From: WTJX01 sp045106295
GTDB taxonomy: Bacteria > Bacteroidota > Bacteroidia > Cytophagales > JAAEPT01
Length of the DNA: 6,609 nt
Direction: 5' to 3'
Assembly (NCBI GenBank): GCA_045106295.1
Contig: JBGCEI010000142.1
Span: 1-6,609, forward strand
Under the pieces are notes generated by a model, which saw nothing but the letters and a program-made list of their open reading frames with translations, was not told where the DNA came from and did no database searches. The translations under genes and the position numbers were made by a program. Shown one piece after another: positions 4,738 to 6,609 of the stretch. Within the stretch, counting starts at the first letter, position 1, and the number at the start of each line of letters is the position of its first letter.

Positions 4738-6606
4738 TTATTGCTCTAAATACACTTCAGCACCTTTCTTCAAGAATTCTTCTGATTTCTCTTTCATTCC
4801 TTCTACTAGTGCTTCTTCTTTTTCTAGATCATTTTTAGCTGCATAATCACGTACATCTTGTGTGATTTTCATAGAACAGAAATTAGGTCCACACATGGAA
4901 CAGAAGTGCGCTACTTTTGCGCCTTCTGCCGGTAATGTCTCATCGTGGTATTCACGAGCGGTATCTGGATCCAATGACAAGTTAAACTGGTCTTCCCAAC
5001 GGAATTCGAAGCGAGCTTTACTTAAGGCATCATCTCTGTATTGCGCTCCAGGGTGTCCTTTTGCTAAATCTGCGGCATGAGCTGCTAGTTTGTAGGTAAT
5101 TACTCCGTCTTTTACGTCTTTTTTATTTGGCAAACCGAGGTGTTCTTTTGGTGTTACATAACACAACATGGCTGTTCCGTACCAACCAATCATGGCTGCA
5201 CCTATGGCAGATGTAATGTGGTCGTAACCAGGAGCAATATCCTGAGTCAATGGGCCCAATGTGTAGAATGGGGCTTCGTTACATTCTTCCAATTGCTTTT
5301 CCATATTTTCTTTGATCATGTGCATTGGTACGTGACCGGGCCCTTCGATCATGGTTTGCACATCGTGCTCCATGGCTATTTTTGTGAGTTCGCCCAATGT
5401 TTCGAGTTCAGCAAACTGTGCTTCGTCGTTGGCATCAGCAATAGAACCTGGACGAAGACCGTCTCCTAAAGAAAAGGCTACGTCGTATGCTTTCATGATT
5501 TCACAAATCTCTTCGAAATGTGTGTACAAGAAACTTTCTTTGTGGTGCGATAAACACCATTTTGCCATAATAGAGCCTCCACGTGAAACAATTCCTGTCA
5601 TTCTTTTGGCAGTCAATGGCACATAACGCAATAAAACTCCGGCGTGGATCGTGAAATAATCTACTCCTTGCTCGGCTTGCTCGATCAAAGTATCTCTAAA
5701 GATCTCCCATGTTAGGTCTTCGGCTTTTCCATTTACTTTTTCTAACGCTTGATAAATGGGTACAGTACCTATAGGAACGGGTGAATTCCTCAAAATCCAT
5801 TCTCTCGTTTCGTGAATGTTTTTACCCGTAGATAAATCCATAATATTGTCTGCTCCCCAACGACATGCCCAAACTGCTTTTTCAACTTCTTCTTCTATAC
5901 TAGATGTTGTAGCTGAGTTACCAATGTTAGCATTGATTTTTACTAAGAAGTTTCTACCAATAATCATTGGCTCAGCTTCTGAGTGATTGATATTAGAAGG
6001 AATAATGGCTCTTCCTGCTGCTATTTCGTCACGCACAAATTCTGGTGTAATCGCTCCTTTTGGCGTGTTGGCACCAAAGCTTTCTCCTGGGTGTTGTTTG
6101 GTTAGTTCTTCTCTTTCTTGCATCCGCTGATTTTCACGAATAGCGATGTATTCCATCTCTGGAGTTACGATACCTTTTCTAGCGTAATGTAATTGTGTTA
6201 CATTCTGCCCTGTTTTTGCTCTTAGTGGTTTTTTAAGGTGTTCGAAGCGTAAATGGTCTAGCTCAGAATTGAGTAACTGTTGTCTACCATATTCTGAAGA
6301 AATCTCTTCTAATTCTTCTACATCTCCACGATCTAAGATCCATTGCTGTCGCAGTTTAGGAAGTCCTTTTTTTACATCAATATCGTAATTCTCATCTGTA
6401 TAAGGTCCACTTGTATCGTATAAAGTAACAGCAGGATTTTTCTCTACTGGCTTTACTTTATCAAATTTACTAATAGTATCATGTAGCTCCACTTCACGCA
6501 TAGCTACTTTTATGTCGTGTAATTTCCCAGAAACATATACTTTCTTGGATTTAGGAAATGGACCTGTTGTGATCGACTTTTCCGAAGGTATTTTATCTTT
6601 TCTCAT
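4738..6606 (-). CDS. thiC: Phosphomethylpyrimidine synthase ThiC
   Basis: ThiC is a radical SAM enzyme that rearranges aminoimidazole ribotide (AIR) into HMP-P, the pyrimidine half of thiamine. The 622-residue protein is full length (E. coli about 631). It has the N-terminal KKVYVSGKLHDIKVAMREVEL (21-41), then LYDTSGPYTD (62-71), NIGNSATTSS (227-236), IHAGVLLRY (320-328), GIVSRGGS (338-345), SLGDGLRPG (379-387), the metal-site histidines in EGPGHVP (His425) and GYDHI (His463), and the C-terminal 4Fe-4S motif CSMCGPNFC with Cys569, Cys572 and Cys577. All key residues are present. The start ATG at 6606-6604 matches the family N-terminus. Only three bases upstream are in the window, so a TPP riboswitch or an upstream thiS cannot be assessed. 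Unlike typical operons, the next thi gene downstream is about 2.3 kb away, past two unrelated genes. Confidence 0.97.
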   Translation of the reverse strand: MRKDKIPSEKSITTGPFPKSKKVYVSGKLHDIKVAMREVELHDTISKFDKVKPVEKNPAVTLYDTSGPYTDENYDIDVKKGLPKLRQQWILDRGDVEELEEISSEYGRQQLLNSELDHLRFEHLKKPLRAKTGQNVTQLHYARKGIVTPEMEYIAIRENQRMQEREELTKQHPGESFGANTPKGAITPEFVRDEIAAGRAIIPSNINHSEAEPMIIGRNFLVKINANIGNSATTSSIEEEVEKAVWACRWGADNIMDLSTGKNIHETREWILRNSPVPIGTVPIYQALEKVNGKAEDLTWEIFRDTLIEQAEQGVDYFTIHAGVLLRYVPLTAKRMTGIVSRGGSIMAKWCLSHHKESFLYTHFEEICEIMKAYDVAFSLGDGLRPGSIADANDEAQFAELETLGELTKIAMEHDVQTMIEGPGHVPMHMIKENMEKQLEECNEAPFYTLGPLTQDIAPGYDHITSAIGAAMIGWYGTAMLCYVTPKEHLGLPNKKDVKDGVITYKLAAHAADLAKGHPGAQYRDDALSKARFEFRWEDQFNLSLDPDTAREYHDETLPAEGAKVAHFCSMCGPNFCSMKITQDVRDYAAKNDLEKEEALVEGMKEKSEEFLKKGAEVYLEQ

Positions 6607-6609
6607 TCT

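Noticed and set aside
4862..5626. Open frames on the plus strand opposite thiC (4862-5080, 5140-5469, 5351-5626)
   Set aside because: They lie wholly opposite the conserved thiC coding sequence, have no recognisable domains, and are explained by the codon composition of the real gene.

Overview
The window is about 6.6 kb of AT-rich DNA, and every credible gene is on the minus strand. Several features suggest a member of the Bacteroidota, probably Flavobacteriia or Cytophagia: the thiamine gene order thiC ... thiE-like, thiD, thiE; a ThiE with the Bacteroidota-style start MISKLHYI and motif IIGGTAN; and a perfect TAnnTTTG-type -7 promoter element in front of the toxin-antitoxin pair. The species cannot be named from this window.

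Reading in the direction of transcription (right to left): thiC (6606-4738) is essentially complete, with only three bases upstream of its start, so any TPP riboswitch lies off the right edge. After it comes about 230 bp without a gene. This holds a REP-like hairpin (4704-4723) and a second hairpin followed by a U-rich stretch (4600-4634) that could end the thiC transcript. Next is a short AlbA_2/Schlafen-type protein (4504-4040), then a 261-bp gap containing a 142-bp cluster of inverted repeats and palindromes (3898-4039). A DbpA-like DEAD-box RNA helicase (3778-2426) follows and runs, with a 12-bp gap, into a TenI/ThiE-like gene (2413-1808). A VapBC-type pair, an RHH antitoxin (1732-1484) and a PIN toxin (1503-1093), comes next. 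The toxin stop is 2 bp before the GTG start of thiD (1090-359). Last is thiE (323 to beyond position 1), cut by the left edge.

The thi genes together make HMP-P (ThiC), phosphorylate it (ThiD), and join it to thiazole phosphate to give thiamine phosphate (ThiE). The second ThiE-like protein is either a thiazole tautomerase (TenI) or a second synthase. What is unusual is how the set is interrupted. An AlbA_2 gene and a ribosome-assembly-type helicase separate thiC from the rest, and a toxin-antitoxin module with its own promoter and likely operator sits immediately upstream of thiD-thiE.

The points most worth a second look are: (a) a run of 16 A's in thiE that replaces the phosphate-binding QLRLK-type strand with QKKKK, where a one-base loss gives an immediate stop; (b) the insertion of vapBC directly against thiD, which may put thiamine synthesis under toxin-antitoxin control; and (c) the inverted-repeat cluster between the AlbA_2 gene and the helicase. 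Function calls rest on motif recognition by eye. No database search was run.
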